From NCBI RefSeq assembly GCF_001612985.1, contig NZ_BDBM01000003.1, positions 62,001-126,000 of the forward strand: 64,000 bases of DNA, given 5' to 3'. The DNA comes from Nocardia gamkensis NBRC 108242 (GTDB lineage Bacteria; Actinomycetota; Actinomycetes; Mycobacteriales; Mycobacteriaceae). The notes under the pieces are model-generated. The model saw only the letters and a list, made by a program, of their open reading frames with translations, was not told the origin of the DNA and did no database searches. A program made the position numbers and the translations under genes. Each line of letters opens with the position of its first letter. Position 1 is the first letter of the stretch. Of the stretch, positions 53,197 through 63,092 are shown piece after piece.

Positions 53197-55472
53197 TCCG
53201 TCGCGGCGGAATCCGTGGCGCCGCTGCCGAGTTCGTGACCGAGTTCGGCGCCGAGCTTCTTCAGCAGGTCGATCGCCGCGTCCGCGATCACCGTGCCGGG
53301 CGGGAAGATCGCCGCGGCGCCCGCCTGGTAGAGCTCCTCGAAGTCACCGGGCGGGATCACGCCGCCGACGATGACCATGATGTCGGGGCGTCCGACATCG
53401 GCCAGTGCCTGCCGCAGGGCGGGCACCAGCGTGAGGTGGCCCGCCGCCAGCGACGACACCCCGACGACGTGGACGTCGTTGTCGGCCGCCTGCTGCGCCA
53501 CCTCTTCCGGGGTCTGGAACAGCGGGCCCACGTCGACGTCGAAGCCGAGGTCGGCGAAGGCCGTGGCGATCACCTTCTGTCCCCGGTCGTGGCCGTCCTG
53601 GCCCATCTTCGCGACGAGGATGCGCGGCCTGCGGCCCTCGGCCTCGGCGAATTCCTCGACCAGCTCGCTCGCCTCGGTGATGTTGGTGACCTTTCCTGCC
53701 TCGTCGCGGTACACGCCGGAGAGCGTACGGATTTCGGCCTGGTGCCGTCCGTACACCTGCTCCAGCGCATCGGAGATCTCGCCGACGGTGGCCTTGGCTC
53801 GTGCCGCGTCGATCGCCAGCGCGAGCAGGTTGTTCGCCATGCCGCCCTCGGAGGAGGCCGCGGCACGGGTCAATTCGGCCAGTGCCCGCCGCACGGCGTC
53901 GGGATCGCGCTCGGCCCGCAGCCGCCGCAGCTTCTCGATCTGCTCGGCGCGCACCCGCGAGTTCTCGACCTTGAGGACCTCGACCTGCTGGTCCTCTTCG
54001 ACCTGGTACTTGTTGACGCCGATCACCGGCTGCTGGCCGGTGTCGATGCGCGCCTGGGTACGCGCGGCGGCCTCCTCGATACGCAGCTTCGGGATGCCCT
54101 CGCCGATCGCCTGCGCCATGCCGCCGTGCGCCTCCACCTCCGCGATATGCGCGCGGGCGCGGTTGGCCAGCTGGTGGGTGAGCCACTCGACGTAATACGA
54201 ACCGCCCCACGGGTCGATCGGGCGGGTGGTGTTGGACTCCTGCTGGATCAACAGCTGGGTGTTGCGGGCGATGCGGGCGGAGAAGTCCGTCGGCAGCGCC
54301 AGCGCCTCGTCGAGCGCGTTGGTGTGCAGCGACTGGGTGTGCCCCTGGGTGGCGGCCATCGCCTCGATGCAGGTGCGCGCGACGTTGTTGTAGGCGTCCT
54401 GCGCGGTGAGCGACCAGCCGGAGGTCTGCGAATGGGTACGCAGCGACAGCGATTTCGCGCTCTTCGGGTTGAACTTCGCGACCAGCTCGCTCCACAGCAG
54501 GCGCCCGGCGCGCAGCTTGGCGACCTCCATGAAGAAGTTCATGCCGATGGCCCAGAAGAACGACAGGCGTGGCGCGAACTTGTCGACCTCCATGCCCGCG
54601 TCGATGCCCGCGCGGATGTACTCGACACCGTCGGCGAGGGTATAGGCCAGCTCCAGGTCGGCGGTCGCGCCCGCCTCCTGGATGTGGTAGCCGGAGATGG
54701 AGATCGAGTTGAACTTCGGCATCTTCGCGCTGGTGTAGGCGAAGATGTCGGAGATGATCCGCATCGAGGGCTTGGGCGGGTAGATGTAGGTGTTGCGGAC
54801 CATGAACTCCTTCAGAATGTCGTTCTGAATGGTTCCGGCCAGCTGCTCGGGCGCCACACCCTGCTCCTCGGCGGCGACGACGTACAGCGCCAGGATCGGC
54901 AGCACGGCGCCGTTCATCGTCATCGAGACGCTGACCTGGTCCAGCGGGATGTGGTCGAACAGCTGGCGCATGTCCAGGATCGAGTCGATCGCGACGCCGG
55001 CCATGCCGACGTCACCTTGCACGCGCGGGTGATCGGAGTCGTAGCCGCGGTGGGTCGCCAGATCGAACGCGACCGAGAGGCCTTTCTGGCCCGCCTGCAG
55101 ATTGCGCCGGTAGAAGGCGTTCGAATCCGCGGCGGTGGAGAAGCCCGCGTACTGGCGGATGGTCCACGGCTGGTTTACGTACATCGTGGGGTACGGCCCG
55201 CGCACGAACGGCGCGACGCCGGGCACGCTGTCGAGTGGATACCCTTCGGCGGCAACGGCGTCCCGGTCGGCTTTGGTGAACACCGGCGGCACATCGATGC
55301 CTTCGGGCGTCGACCACACCAGTTGCTCGGGTGCGTACCGGTTGGCCACCGCTGCCGCGCGCACGTACTCCGTCACCTGCGCCGCGTCCACCGCGGCGGG
55401 CTCCGGCGCGCGCTCGGCCAGCGGCACCTCGGCGAAACTGCCGATCACGTGTTTGATCTCACGAGTAGTCAT
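53193..55472 (-). CDS. mutB: Methylmalonyl-CoA mutase large (alpha) subunit
   Basis: 759 residues. TIM barrel with substrate-binding [30 protein letters not shown], and the C-terminal cobalamin-binding domain with DGHDRG (about residue 635) as the lower-axial His motif, followed by [11 protein letters not shown] and [10 protein letters not shown]. It interconverts succinyl-CoA and (R)-methylmalonyl-CoA using adenosylcobalamin. Start ATG 55472 shares one base with the mutA stop (TGATG). Confidence 0.96.
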   Translation of the reverse strand: MTTREIKHVIGSFAEVPLAERAPEPAAVDAAQVTEYVRAAAVANRYAPEQLVWSTPEGIDVPPVFTKADRDAVAAEGYPLDSVPGVAPFVRGPYPTMYVNQPWTIRQYAGFSTAADSNAFYRRNLQAGQKGLSVAFDLATHRGYDSDHPRVQGDVGMAGVAIDSILDMRQLFDHIPLDQVSVSMTMNGAVLPILALYVVAAEEQGVAPEQLAGTIQNDILKEFMVRNTYIYPPKPSMRIISDIFAYTSAKMPKFNSISISGYHIQEAGATADLELAYTLADGVEYIRAGIDAGMEVDKFAPRLSFFWAIGMNFFMEVAKLRAGRLLWSELVAKFNPKSAKSLSLRTHSQTSGWSLTAQDAYNNVARTCIEAMAATQGHTQSLHTNALDEALALPTDFSARIARNTQLLIQQESNTTRPIDPWGGSYYVEWLTHQLANRARAHIAEVEAHGGMAQAIGEGIPKLRIEEAAARTQARIDTGQQPVIGVNKYQVEEDQQVEVLKVENSRVRAEQIEKLRRLRAERDPDAVRRALAELTRAAASSEGGMANNLLALAIDAARAKATVGEISDALEQVYGRHQAEIRTLSGVYRDEAGKVTNITEASELVEEFAEAEGRRPRILVAKMGQDGHDRGQKVIATAFADLGFDVDVGPLFQTPEEVAQQAADNDVHVVGVSSLAAGHLTLVPALRQALADVGRPDIMVIVGGVIPPGDFEELYQAGAAAIFPPGTVIADAAIDLLKKLGAELGHELGSGATDSAATE

Positions 55473-57328
55473 CAGGCTCCCACCTTCTCCAGCAGGCCGG
55501 ACAGCGCGGCTACGGCGTCGATGCGCGCGGCGAGGAATCCGTCCGGGCGCCGCGCGTCGTCGAGGTCGGCGACGGCCTTCGCCGAACCCGCCAGCAGCAC
55601 CGTTCCCACGCCCGCGGCACGCAATTGCTCCACCGCCGCACCGGCTTCGGATCCGTAGCGCGTATCCGACCCGCACAGGACCGCGATCGGCGCCCTGGCT
55701 TCGGTGGCCGCGGCGGCGATGCCGTCCACCGCGAGCGGCCCGGGGTTGATCGACTCGATGCCGCCGGAGGCCAGCAGGTTCGCGATGAAGGTGACCCGCA
55801 CGTTGTGTTCCGCCACCGAACCGAGCGGCACCAGTAGCGCTTTCGGCCGCGCGCCGTGTCCGGCGAGGTAGGCGTCGGAGCGGTCGCGCAACCGCTCGAA
55901 CGCGGCGCCGTAGCGAGCGACCCGGCCCGCCTGCCGCGCCGCCTCGGACAACGGCTGTTCGGCCAGGTTCGGGAATTCGTTCACGCCGGTGACGGCGGTC
56001 TTGCGGTGCGCGACATCGGCATCGCGGGCGTCCTTCGTCGCGGCGACGCGCTCGGCGAGCAGACCGGACTCCAGCGCGGCGAGGTAACCACCGGCCGCCT
56101 CGATCTCCTGGAGGAACTCCCACGCCTTCGCCGCCAGCGCGGCAGTGAGGTCCTCGACGTACCAGGAGCCCGCACCCGGGTCGAGCACGTGGCCGAGATG
56201 CGATTCCTCGAGCAGCAGCAACTGGGTGTTGCGAGCCATCCGGTCGGCGAACGACTTCGAGACGCCCAGCTCACCGAGCGGCAGGGCGGAGTCGAACGGC
56301 AGCACGGTCACCGTGTCGGCGCCGCCGATGCCCGCGCCGAACGCGGCGAGGGTGGTGCGCAGAATGTTCACCCAGGGATCGCGCCGGCTCATCATCGCGG
56401 CCGAGGTGACCGCGTGTTGCGGCGCGCCGCCGAAATCCGGTGCACCACAGACCTGCGCGACCCGCGCCCAGAGCTGCCTGGCGGCACGGAGCTTCGCGAT
56501 GGTCGCGAACTGATCGTCGGTGGCCGCGAACCGGAACTCCAACTGTTCCAGCGCGTCGGCGACGTCGACGCTCTCGGTCAGCGCCCGCAGATAGGCCAGG
56601 CCCGCGGCGACGGCCGCGCCCAGTTCCTGCGCGTCGGAGGCGCCCGCGTCGTGGAAGACGGTGCCGTCCACGGTGATCGCGCGAACCGTTTCCGGCCGTC
56701 CGGCGGCCCGGCCGGCCAGCGCGACGGCCTCGGCGAGACCGATATCGGGAAGGTCGGCGAAGCGGCTGGTCAAGGGTGCGGCGCCGAGGGAGACGCGGAT
56801 GTCCTCGCGAGCGGGCGCGGCGTAGCCGTCGAGCACCGCGAACACCTGGGCCGCCGCGTCCGCGACGTCACCGCCCGCGTCCAGCGTGAGGGGGGCCAAT
56901 TCGAACAGCAGGCCGTTCAGCGTGGTCGGCAGATCCGCCACCGGCACGCCACGCTCGCCCACGCCGAGCCAGATCGCGCTGATCCCGTTCTCCAGCGCGG
57001 CCAGGATCTCCCGGTTGGCCGCCGCGGCGTCGCGCTGGGCGAACTGCGCGCTGACGAACCAGCCGCGGTGTACATCCCGGGTGGCGTCGCGGCCGCGAAC
57101 GAAGGGGAAAGTTCCCGGCAGGGGCTGCTCGGGCAACTCGTCGCGCCGGGTGTAGAGCGGGGCGACGGTCAGCCCGTCGTAGGTGGTCTCGTCGAGCAGC
57201 CGCTCGGGCTCCTCGGGAAGTTCGCCGACATCGACGCGGCGAGCCTTGGCCAGCACCCCGGCAACGCCCTTGCGCCACGCAGCGTATTCGGGCACCGGAT
57301 CGGCCCCGGAATCTGAAGCAATCGGCAT
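55472..57328 (-). CDS. mutA: Methylmalonyl-CoA mutase small (beta) subunit
   Basis: 618 residues from ATG 57328, preceded by GAGGAAGAGG. Homologous to the large subunit but lacking the DGHDRG cobalamin motif, as expected for the structural beta subunit. Landmarks: [48 protein letters not shown]. First gene of the operon; the 180 bp upstream is shared with the divergent VTT gene. Confidence 0.95.
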   Translation of the reverse strand: MPIASDSGADPVPEYAAWRKGVAGVLAKARRVDVGELPEEPERLLDETTYDGLTVAPLYTRRDELPEQPLPGTFPFVRGRDATRDVHRGWFVSAQFAQRDAAAANREILAALENGISAIWLGVGERGVPVADLPTTLNGLLFELAPLTLDAGGDVADAAAQVFAVLDGYAAPAREDIRVSLGAAPLTSRFADLPDIGLAEAVALAGRAAGRPETVRAITVDGTVFHDAGASDAQELGAAVAAGLAYLRALTESVDVADALEQLEFRFAATDDQFATIAKLRAARQLWARVAQVCGAPDFGGAPQHAVTSAAMMSRRDPWVNILRTTLAAFGAGIGGADTVTVLPFDSALPLGELGVSKSFADRMARNTQLLLLEESHLGHVLDPGAGSWYVEDLTAALAAKAWEFLQEIEAAGGYLAALESGLLAERVAATKDARDADVAHRKTAVTGVNEFPNLAEQPLSEAARQAGRVARYGAAFERLRDRSDAYLAGHGARPKALLVPLGSVAEHNVRVTFIANLLASGGIESINPGPLAVDGIAAAATEARAPIAVLCGSDTRYGSEAGAAVEQLRAAGVGTVLLAGSAKAVADLDDARRPDGFLAARIDAVAALSGLLEKVGA

Positions 57329-57508
57329 AGCTTGCTGTTCCTCTTCCTCAACACGGGCGCACCGGCAGTGTGCGCCCGATACCCTCACATTCGCCCAGCT
57401 CAGCGACTACTTCGGTTAACGGGCATTCGTCCCGCTCCTCTGATGCTAGCGGGCGGATTCCCAGCCGGTTGATCCTGCCCGCCACTACCAACCGGTAACC
57501 TGTCGCGG

Positions 57509-58195
57509 ATGACCAGGCTGCTCCGGGACCCGCGTATCGTCGCGCTGATCGTCGGCACGGTGGCGTTGTTCGGCGCGGCCCTGCTGGTTCCGCTGCCGTC
57601 GCCCCGTCAGGTGCAGGATTGGGCGACGTCCGTCGGCCCCGTCTTTCCGCTGCTGTTCTTCCTGGTCCACGCCTTGGTGACGGTGGCGCCGATCCCACGC
57701 ACCGTCTTCACCGTGAGCGCCGGACTGCTGTTCGGCCCGCTGCTGGGCATCACACTGGCGGTGGGGGCGACGACCGTCAGCGCGGTACTGGCGATCCTGC
57801 TCGTGCGCGCGCTCGATCGCGATCAGGTGGCCGCCCGGCTCACCCACCCCGCGGTGCGCGCGATCGATGAACGTCTCGCACGCCGGGGCTGGCTGGCGGT
57901 GGGCTCGCTGCGGCTCATCGCGGCGGTGCCGTTCTCGGTGATCAACTATTGCTGCGGGTTGTCGTCGATCCGGTTCTGGCCCTATCTGCTCGCCACGGTG
58001 CTCGGCGTACTGCCCGGCACCATCGGGACCGTCATCCTCGGTGACGCGCTCACCGGGACGACCCATCCGGCGATGCTGGCGCTGTCCGGCGTCTGCCTCG
58101 CCGTCGGTCTGGGCGGTTTGGTCGTGGACGCGCGATGGAAGACAGAGTCACCTGCGCCGACTCCCGCCGCCGAGCCCGTCCCGGCCGCCGACTAG
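57509..58195 (+). CDS. TVP38/TMEM64 (VTT-domain) membrane protein
   Basis: 228 residues with about five hydrophobic helices. VTT/SNARE-associated pattern: FPLLFFLVHALVTVAPIPRT, FTVSAGLLFGPLLGITLAVG, RRGWLAVGSLRLIAAVPFSV, NYCCGLSSIRFWPYLLATVL, GVLPGTIGTVILG. DedA-superfamily members flip or transport lipids in other organisms; the role here is unassigned. Divergent from mutA. Confidence 0.9.
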   Translation: MTRLLRDPRIVALIVGTVALFGAALLVPLPSPRQVQDWATSVGPVFPLLFFLVHALVTVAPIPRTVFTVSAGLLFGPLLGITLAVGATTVSAVLAILLVRALDRDQVAARLTHPAVRAIDERLARRGWLAVGSLRLIAAVPFSVINYCCGLSSIRFWPYLLATVLGVLPGTIGTVILGDALTGTTHPAMLALSGVCLAVGLGGLVVDARWKTESPAPTPAAEPVPAAD

Positions 58196-58203
58196 GCCCG
58201 TGC

Positions 58204-59106
58204 TCAGTCCGCCGCCAATTCCACCGGTACAGCGATCACGTCCACCATGGCCCCGTTGCGCAGCACGGTGACGGGCAGTTGCACACCGATCGCCTCGGCG
58301 AACAGCTGTCGCTGGATGCCCTGGGCGTCACGCACTTGCGACCGCGCCACGCTCAGCACCAGATCACCGCGGCGCAGCCCGGCCTGTTCGGCGGGGCCGC
58401 CGCGGACCACCTCGACGATGCGCACTCCGGCGGCCTGCCCGGTGCGCGCGGCGACCGGCTCGGGCAGCGGCGCGGGCACGCCGACCAAGCCGAGGTAGGC
58501 GCGCCGGACGCGTCCCTCGGCGTGCAGCGTGCCGATGATCCGGCGCGTCGTCGCGTTGATCGGGATGGCCAGGCCGAGCCCGATGCCCGCGACCGCGGTA
58601 TTGATGCCGACCACCCGCCCTGCCGAATCCGACAGGGCGCCACCGGAATTACCGGGGTTCAGCGCGGCGTCGGTCTGGATCACGTCCTCGATCACCCGCC
58701 CGGCGCGGCGAGACGCCACCGGAACCGCGCGCCCGAGCGCGCTCACCACGCCCGCCGTCACCGAACCCGCCAGGCCGAGCGGGCTGCCGACCGCCACCAC
58801 CAGCTGACCGACCACCAATCGGTCGGCGTCCCCGAGCGGCACCGCGCCCGGCGCACCATCGCGAGCGCGCAGCACGGCCAGATCCGACAGCGGATCCACC
58901 CCGACCACTTCGAACCGGGATTCCACTCCGTCGGCGAAGACCACCTCTCCCCCGCTCGCCACGCCGACGACGTGCGCATTCGTCAGCAGGAATCCGTCGT
59001 CGGTGAAGACCACCGCCGATCCGCTCCCCCGCCTGGTCCGCACGCTGGCCACGTGCGGGGTCACCGACGCCGCCACCGCGATCACGGTGCGGGAGTAGGC
59101 ATCCAT
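58204..59106 (-). CDS. Trypsin-like serine protease with PDZ domain (HtrA/DegP-like)
   Basis: About 300 residues from ATG 59106; GTG 59121 is possible. Protease domain 1-190 with catalytic His in LLTNAHVVG, Asp in DPLSDLAVLRA, Ser in NPGNSGGALSD. A single PDZ domain follows (about 205-300: RAYLGLVGVPAP, GVRIVEVVRGGPAEQAGLRR, GDLVLSV). No signal peptide or membrane anchor is visible, so it seems cytosolic, unlike classical HtrA. The frame continues upstream only as antisense of other genes. Confidence 0.88.
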   Translation of the reverse strand: MDAYSRTVIAVAASVTPHVASVRTRRGSGSAVVFTDDGFLLTNAHVVGVASGGEVVFADGVESRFEVVGVDPLSDLAVLRARDGAPGAVPLGDADRLVVGQLVVAVGSPLGLAGSVTAGVVSALGRAVPVASRRAGRVIEDVIQTDAALNPGNSGGALSDSAGRVVGINTAVAGIGLGLAIPINATTRRIIGTLHAEGRVRRAYLGLVGVPAPLPEPVAARTGQAAGVRIVEVVRGGPAEQAGLRRGDLVLSVARSQVRDAQGIQRQLFAEAIGVQLPVTVLRNGAMVDVIAVPVELAAD

Positions 59107-59264
59107 CGCGGCGTTGTCCACGCCGACCACCACCCTGTTTGCCGGAATTGCACTCCTGACGTCCAGGATCCCCCCGCGGTGTGGACGACGCACCGTGTTC
59201 GCCGCAGGCGCAAACCCGACTGCGGCCTGCCGGGCGTGTCGCCGAATGCGCCGCGGCCCGCAGG

Positions 59265-59633
59265 TTACGCCGAGGGCACCCGGTCGAGGAAGCCGTGCAC
59301 ATTCGTGATCCGGCCGTCGGCGCCGAGGGTGATCACGTCCGAGCCCGCGACCGGGGCGCTGCCATCGGCCGTCGAGACCAGCTCCCAGGAGAACCGGGCG
59401 ATGTCGTGGTGGCCGTCGACCTCGCCCACACGGCGGAACTCGAAGCCGGGGAACTGCGCCTGCGCTCCTCCGATGGCCGCCGCCAGCTGGGCGTGCCCGC
59501 TCACCTCCGCGAGCGGATCGGTGTATCCGCCGTCCTCGGCCCAAGCGGCCGCGACCGCCGCGGCCCTGGCTTGCTCGTCGGCGGCATTCCACGCGGCGAA
59601 GTATCGATCGACCGCTTCTTCGTAGCGCGACAT
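59265..59633 (-). CDS. SnoaL-like/NTF2-fold protein
   Basis: 122 residues from ATG 59633, with AGGAGGAG upstream. SRYEEAVDRYFAAWNAADEQ, WAEDGGYTDPLAEVSGHAQL, FRRVGEVDGHHDIARFSWEL and GRITNVHGFLDRV match the small alpha+beta barrel of SnoaL-like proteins. Members are hydroxylases, cyclases or simple ligand-binding proteins; no functional residue assignment is possible. Confidence 0.87.
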   Translation of the reverse strand: MSRYEEAVDRYFAAWNAADEQARAAAVAAAWAEDGGYTDPLAEVSGHAQLAAAIGGAQAQFPGFEFRRVGEVDGHHDIARFSWELVSTADGSAPVAGSDVITLGADGRITNVHGFLDRVPSA

Positions 59634-59784
59634 GATGACTCCTCCTGTGCGGTAATGGTTTACAGTCACCGATCCGGGGTTCTCCGATCGGCTGACCCCA
59701 ACCTTGCCGTGCCGCGCGCCTCGCGTCGATTACGCGCGAGGTAATGATCGCCGGAAACGAAGCGGTCGCCACGCGGGCGGGGAT

Positions 59785-60723
59785 TCAGCGCAGTAGGCCC
59801 TTCTTCCTCAGGTACGCCAAGGGGATCACCGCGGCCATCAGCGCCAGCACCGCGGTGACCAAAAAACCTAACTGCCAGGAGATTTCGGAGATGCCGGTGA
59901 GATGCACGGCGTAGCAGCCCGCGATCAGCGTGGGCGGCAGGAAAGCCGCGGTGACGACGGTGCACGCCCTGAGGACCTCGTTCTGACGCGCGCCCAGCCA
60001 GGTCGTCACGGACTGCTGGAGGTAGCGGGCCTTGTCGGATTCGACGCCCGCGTGCTCCTTCACCCCGTCGATATCGGCGAGCAGGAGGCCGATGGAATGG
60101 TTCAGCTTCCCGTGGCCGGACCCGGCGTCGGCCATCAGGTGGCGCGCGGTGCGGGCCAGTTGCAGCTGGGTCTCGCGGGTGCGCGCGATTATGCGCGCGG
60201 TCGCGTCCAGCCGTGACATGGCTTCGCGCAGGTCAGCGATGTCGGTGCCGCTTCGATCATGGCGTTCGGGCGCCTGCTCGATCTCCTCGTGCATCGCCTC
60301 CAGCGCGTCGCCGGCGTGGTGGAGCACCCGCTCCGACGCCTCGTTCAGCGCCCACAGCAGCGCGTACATCACCCCGTGCGCGGAGCCGGCGAGTTCCGGG
60401 CTGCGGCGCATTTTCGCGACCGCCTTGTCGAAGGGGACGAAATGCTCGGACGGCTGGAGCGTCACGAGGAATTCACCGCCCAAGGCGAAGACGATCGTCG
60501 CGTGTTCGATCGTCTCGCCGCGCTGGTAGCAGGCGACCACCGGGAAATAGAGGAAGTTGTCGGACTCCCAGACCTGCCTGCGGGCGACGGTGAAGTCGAT
60601 CCCCAGCCGTTCGCGGAGCACGGCAGCGGTGTCGGCGTCGTCGGCGGCGAGTGGAATCCAGTGCTGCTGGAGCACTTCGGTGTCGAAGTGGTCGGCGGTC
60701 ACGGCGCTGAGAAAGGTCGTCAT
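59785..60723 (-). CDS. CorA-like membrane protein without the GMN motif
   Basis: 312 residues. A soluble N-terminal domain and a long helical segment (about 130-240, LEAMHEEIEQAPERHDRSGT) precede two C-terminal helices (about 252-275 and 285-305), the CorA topology. At the end of the first helix, where CorA has YGMN, the sequence reads PTLIAGCYAVHLTG, so Gly-Met-Asn is replaced by Ala-Val-His (272-274). The family normally transports Mg2+ or Co2+; loss of the selectivity motif makes transport uncertain. A 34-residue ORF ends three bases upstream. Confidence 0.85.
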   Translation of the reverse strand: MTTFLSAVTADHFDTEVLQQHWIPLAADDADTAAVLRERLGIDFTVARRQVWESDNFLYFPVVACYQRGETIEHATIVFALGGEFLVTLQPSEHFVPFDKAVAKMRRSPELAGSAHGVMYALLWALNEASERVLHHAGDALEAMHEEIEQAPERHDRSGTDIADLREAMSRLDATARIIARTRETQLQLARTARHLMADAGSGHGKLNHSIGLLLADIDGVKEHAGVESDKARYLQQSVTTWLGARQNEVLRACTVVTAAFLPPTLIAGCYAVHLTGISEISWQLGFLVTAVLALMAAVIPLAYLRKKGLLR

Positions 60724-60726
60724 CGA

Positions 60727-60831
60727 CTACCGCTGCCCGGGGAAGAAGCGCAGGAGCGAGGCCGCCTGCTGCGGACGCTCCGGTTTCCGTGACCGAGGCG
60801 ATGTTTCGGCTTTCTCGAGCAATGTGGCCAT
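60727..60831 (-). CDS. Possible 34-residue leader peptide ORF upstream of the CorA-like gene
   Basis: MATLLEKAETSPRSRKPERP followed by QQAASLLRFFPGQR, with GGAG eight bases before the ATG. It ends three bases before the CorA-like ATG, so the two could be translationally coupled. It contains four Pro residues, and leader peptides with Pro codons are known upstream of some Mg2+ transporters; that analogy is speculative. No known family. Confidence 0.35.
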   Translation of the reverse strand: MATLLEKAETSPRSRKPERPQQAASLLRFFPGQR

Positions 60832-61397
60832 AGCGGGGACTCCAATACTTACTATCGTGCGGGGCTGGCACGCCCCTCCGGGACAGAGGACGCGCGCACG
60901 GGGCGGGCAGCGTCGAGCCACGACGAACCCCGTCGCGCCGTGGACGAAGGACCAGCGCATCGGCCGGACGCGCACGCGCCGCCGTTACGCGTCGAAGAGC
61001 TGACGAAGGTGGAATGCGATGCCGCGTCGGACGATCGGGGCGCCGTTGCCCGCCCGCCGATCGCGTACAGATCAACGACGCGGCGGCGCAACCCGTTTCT
61101 CGAGGGCGGCCCGGCTGTAGACGTCGATACTGTCAACCGGCATCTGCCGCTCACCTCGCTTCGTTGGTCGACCGGCGCACGAATTGCGCCATCCATCATT
61201 AGAAACCCGCCTATCGGGGTACGTCAATCAGTTGCGCAAGTATTCGACAACGCGCCACCCGGTGGAAATCCAACGGCCGGATGACGGCCAGGACAGGGGT
61301 TTTCGGTCCTGCGCCGCACCGGCCGGTCCGGTGGCGACCGCGCGGTTGCACAGCCGGACACGGCCGTGTCACCCTACCGACAGCTATGGAGGCGGAC
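60832..61397. other. Intergenic region, no gene recognised
   Basis: About 560 bp between divergent genes. Frames on both strands are short or Arg/Ser/Pro-rich without good starts. The promoters of the CorA-like and ArsR genes should be here; no clear operator palindrome was found. Confidence 0.45.
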
Positions 61398-61718
61398 GTG
61401 ACCGAGCACAGCGAGCCGCCGGGCCCCATCCCGGAAGGCCGATTACAAGACGCCGCAGCGGTTTTCGGCATGCTCGCGGCCACCGCGCGCCTGCAGATAC
61501 TCTGGCTGCTCGCGCAAGGCGAGCGCGACGTCGGCAGCCTCGCCGCCGCCATCGGCCACTCCGTACCCGCCGTGAGCCAGCATCTGGCCAAACTCAAACT
61601 CGCCGGGCTGGTCCGCGCCCACAAAGACGGCAGGCGTCAGGTCTACGCCATCGCCGACCCCGACATCGCCGACCTCGTCCGTCTGGCCTTCCGACACCAC
61701 CGCGCGCATCACGACTGA
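61398..61718 (+). CDS. ArsR-family transcriptional regulator
   Basis: 106 residues from GTG 61398, with GGAGG five bases upstream. Winged-helix: FGMLAATARLQILWLLAQGE, DVGSLAAAIGHSVPAVSQHL (recognition helix), LVRAHKDGRRQVYAI (wing). The typical metal-binding CxC of ArsR/SmtB is absent, though a His-rich end (FRHHRAHHD) could bind metal. No metal efflux gene lies adjacent. Confidence 0.9.
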   Translation: MTEHSEPPGPIPEGRLQDAAAVFGMLAATARLQILWLLAQGERDVGSLAAAIGHSVPAVSQHLAKLKLAGLVRAHKDGRRQVYAIADPDIADLVRLAFRHHRAHHD

Positions 61719-61953
61719 CCCGGCGTCACTCCCTCCACCCCGTAGTCGCGAGCGGGCGCGGGGATGACCTTGCCCCCACCGCACGCAACCGCCAGACGTC
61801 ATCGCGCGGGTACATCCCGTCCGGCACCAACGTCCGTTCTTCGGTGGCCGTGTCCGACGTCGCGCGCGTGACAGCGCCACCCTCGACTCGAACCGCACGG
61901 CATCACCGAACAGTCGGCGCCGAAAGGGGCGCACCCCTACCGGTTCTCGGGCC

Positions 61954-62979
61954 CTAGTGGTTCCGGTAGTACTCGGCCAGGGCGTCGAACGCGGCTTTGG
62001 GCTCCCACGGGAGATCCGGGTAGGTATCGCCGCTGCGGTCCTCGAAGACTTTGACCACGCCGTAGCTGGCCAGGTCCAAGTCGTCGCGCGGGTCGCCGTC
62101 CGGGCGGTGCACGTGGTCGTAGAGCGCGAGGACGAACACGAACGCGCTGTCGACGCCCTCGGCGTCGAAGACCTCCAGCAGCTCGCGCAGATATTTCGCC
62201 TGTCCGGCCTCGTCGCGGGCGTACTCCCCGTTCAATCGGATCGGTCCGCGGATGTCGTCGTATTCGACGATCTCGAGCCCGTGCGCGCCGAGATCGCCCG
62301 CGCCCGCGAAGGTCGACGCACCGAACTCGGTGATCGCGAGCGGCTTTCCCGACGCGACGAGCGTGCGGACGCCGTCGCCGAATCGGTCGGCGACCTCGGC
62401 CGTGCGATACAGGTCCACCGACACGATGTCGAAAGCGGTCCAGTCCACGCGCTCCAGCGGGATGGACGCGTAGGTGATCCGGCCACCGAAGCGCGCCCGG
62501 ACAACAGCTACGGCCTTGTCGAGGAAGTCGTTCACACGCCTGCCCGCCTCGACGACCCGCTCTCCCAGGTCATGTGGCCGGCTGGTCAGCGAGTGCACGC
62601 GCTCGTCGAGGCTGTCGCCGGGGAGGAACCCCTTGTGCATCAAGCTCAGTTCGGCGCCGGTCACGAACACCACTTCGGCGCCCTGCCGTCGAATCCGCTC
62701 CGCCCGCTCGGCGCAGTCCGCGAACAGGGTGAGCATCTCCTCGATTGTCGATTCGAGAGGGTACGGCGAGAACCATATTTCGAGACCCAGCTCGGCCGCA
62801 CATGCCGCGGCGAGTTCCAGCCGCGCGGGATCGCCTCCGATGATCCGCACCGCGTTGCAGTGCAGATCGTCGCGAATGATACGCAGCTCGCGTGCCACGA
62901 TTTCAGGGTCGAAATGCCGGCGGGAGATTCGCCCGTCGCGGATGAAGCCGGTCTCGTAGCTGATGCCCTTGGCGCGCAC
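61954..62979 (-). CDS. TIM-barrel glycoside-hydrolase-like protein
   Basis: 341 residues from GTG 62979, with AAAGGA eight bases upstream. The pattern KGISYETGF, HCNAVRIIGGDPARLELAAA, LGLEIWFSPYPLE, GAELSLMHKGFLPG, ITYASIPLERVDWTAFDIVS, PLAITEFGAS suggests a TIM barrel with acidic residues at strands 4 and 7 (GAELS and ITEFG), as in clan GH-A. Actinobacterial relatives have sometimes been annotated as abortive-infection proteins without evidence. No signal peptide, so it is cytosolic. Divergent TetR is 113 bp away. Confidence 0.75.
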   Translation of the reverse strand: MRAKGISYETGFIRDGRISRRHFDPEIVARELRIIRDDLHCNAVRIIGGDPARLELAAACAAELGLEIWFSPYPLESTIEEMLTLFADCAERAERIRRQGAEVVFVTGAELSLMHKGFLPGDSLDERVHSLTSRPHDLGERVVEAGRRVNDFLDKAVAVVRARFGGRITYASIPLERVDWTAFDIVSVDLYRTAEVADRFGDGVRTLVASGKPLAITEFGASTFAGAGDLGAHGLEIVEYDDIRGPIRLNGEYARDEAGQAKYLRELLEVFDAEGVDSAFVFVLALYDHVHRPDGDPRDDLDLASYGVVKVFEDRSGDTYPDLPWEPKAAFDALAEYYRNH

Positions 62980-63002
62980 AGGCACCGTCCTTTCATCTCC
63001 AA

Positions 63003-63019
63003 TAGAGTACGTAGAGTAC
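63003..63019. repeat. Tandem TAGAGTAC direct repeat in the divergent promoter region
   Basis: TAGAGTAC-G-TAGAGTAC, a nine-base period, 23 bp upstream of the glycosidase-like GTG and 73 bp before the TetR ATG. GTAC within each half gives partial dyad symmetry, so it may be the TetR binding site. Confidence 0.5.
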
Positions 63020-63092
63020 CTTAAAGGGGTTGCGCGCGCGGAGCAAGCACGGTCTCGGAACGTAGGATCGGCACCGACTGCGAAGAGGAGGC

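Noticed and set aside
53235..55658. 807-codon plus-strand frame across the mutase genes
   Set aside because: Exact antisense of mutB, which has all its family motifs.
57329..57508. Possible cobalamin riboswitch upstream of mutA
   Set aside because: The spacer is only 180 bp and I could not find the conserved B12-box pattern; mutase operons are often not riboswitch-controlled.
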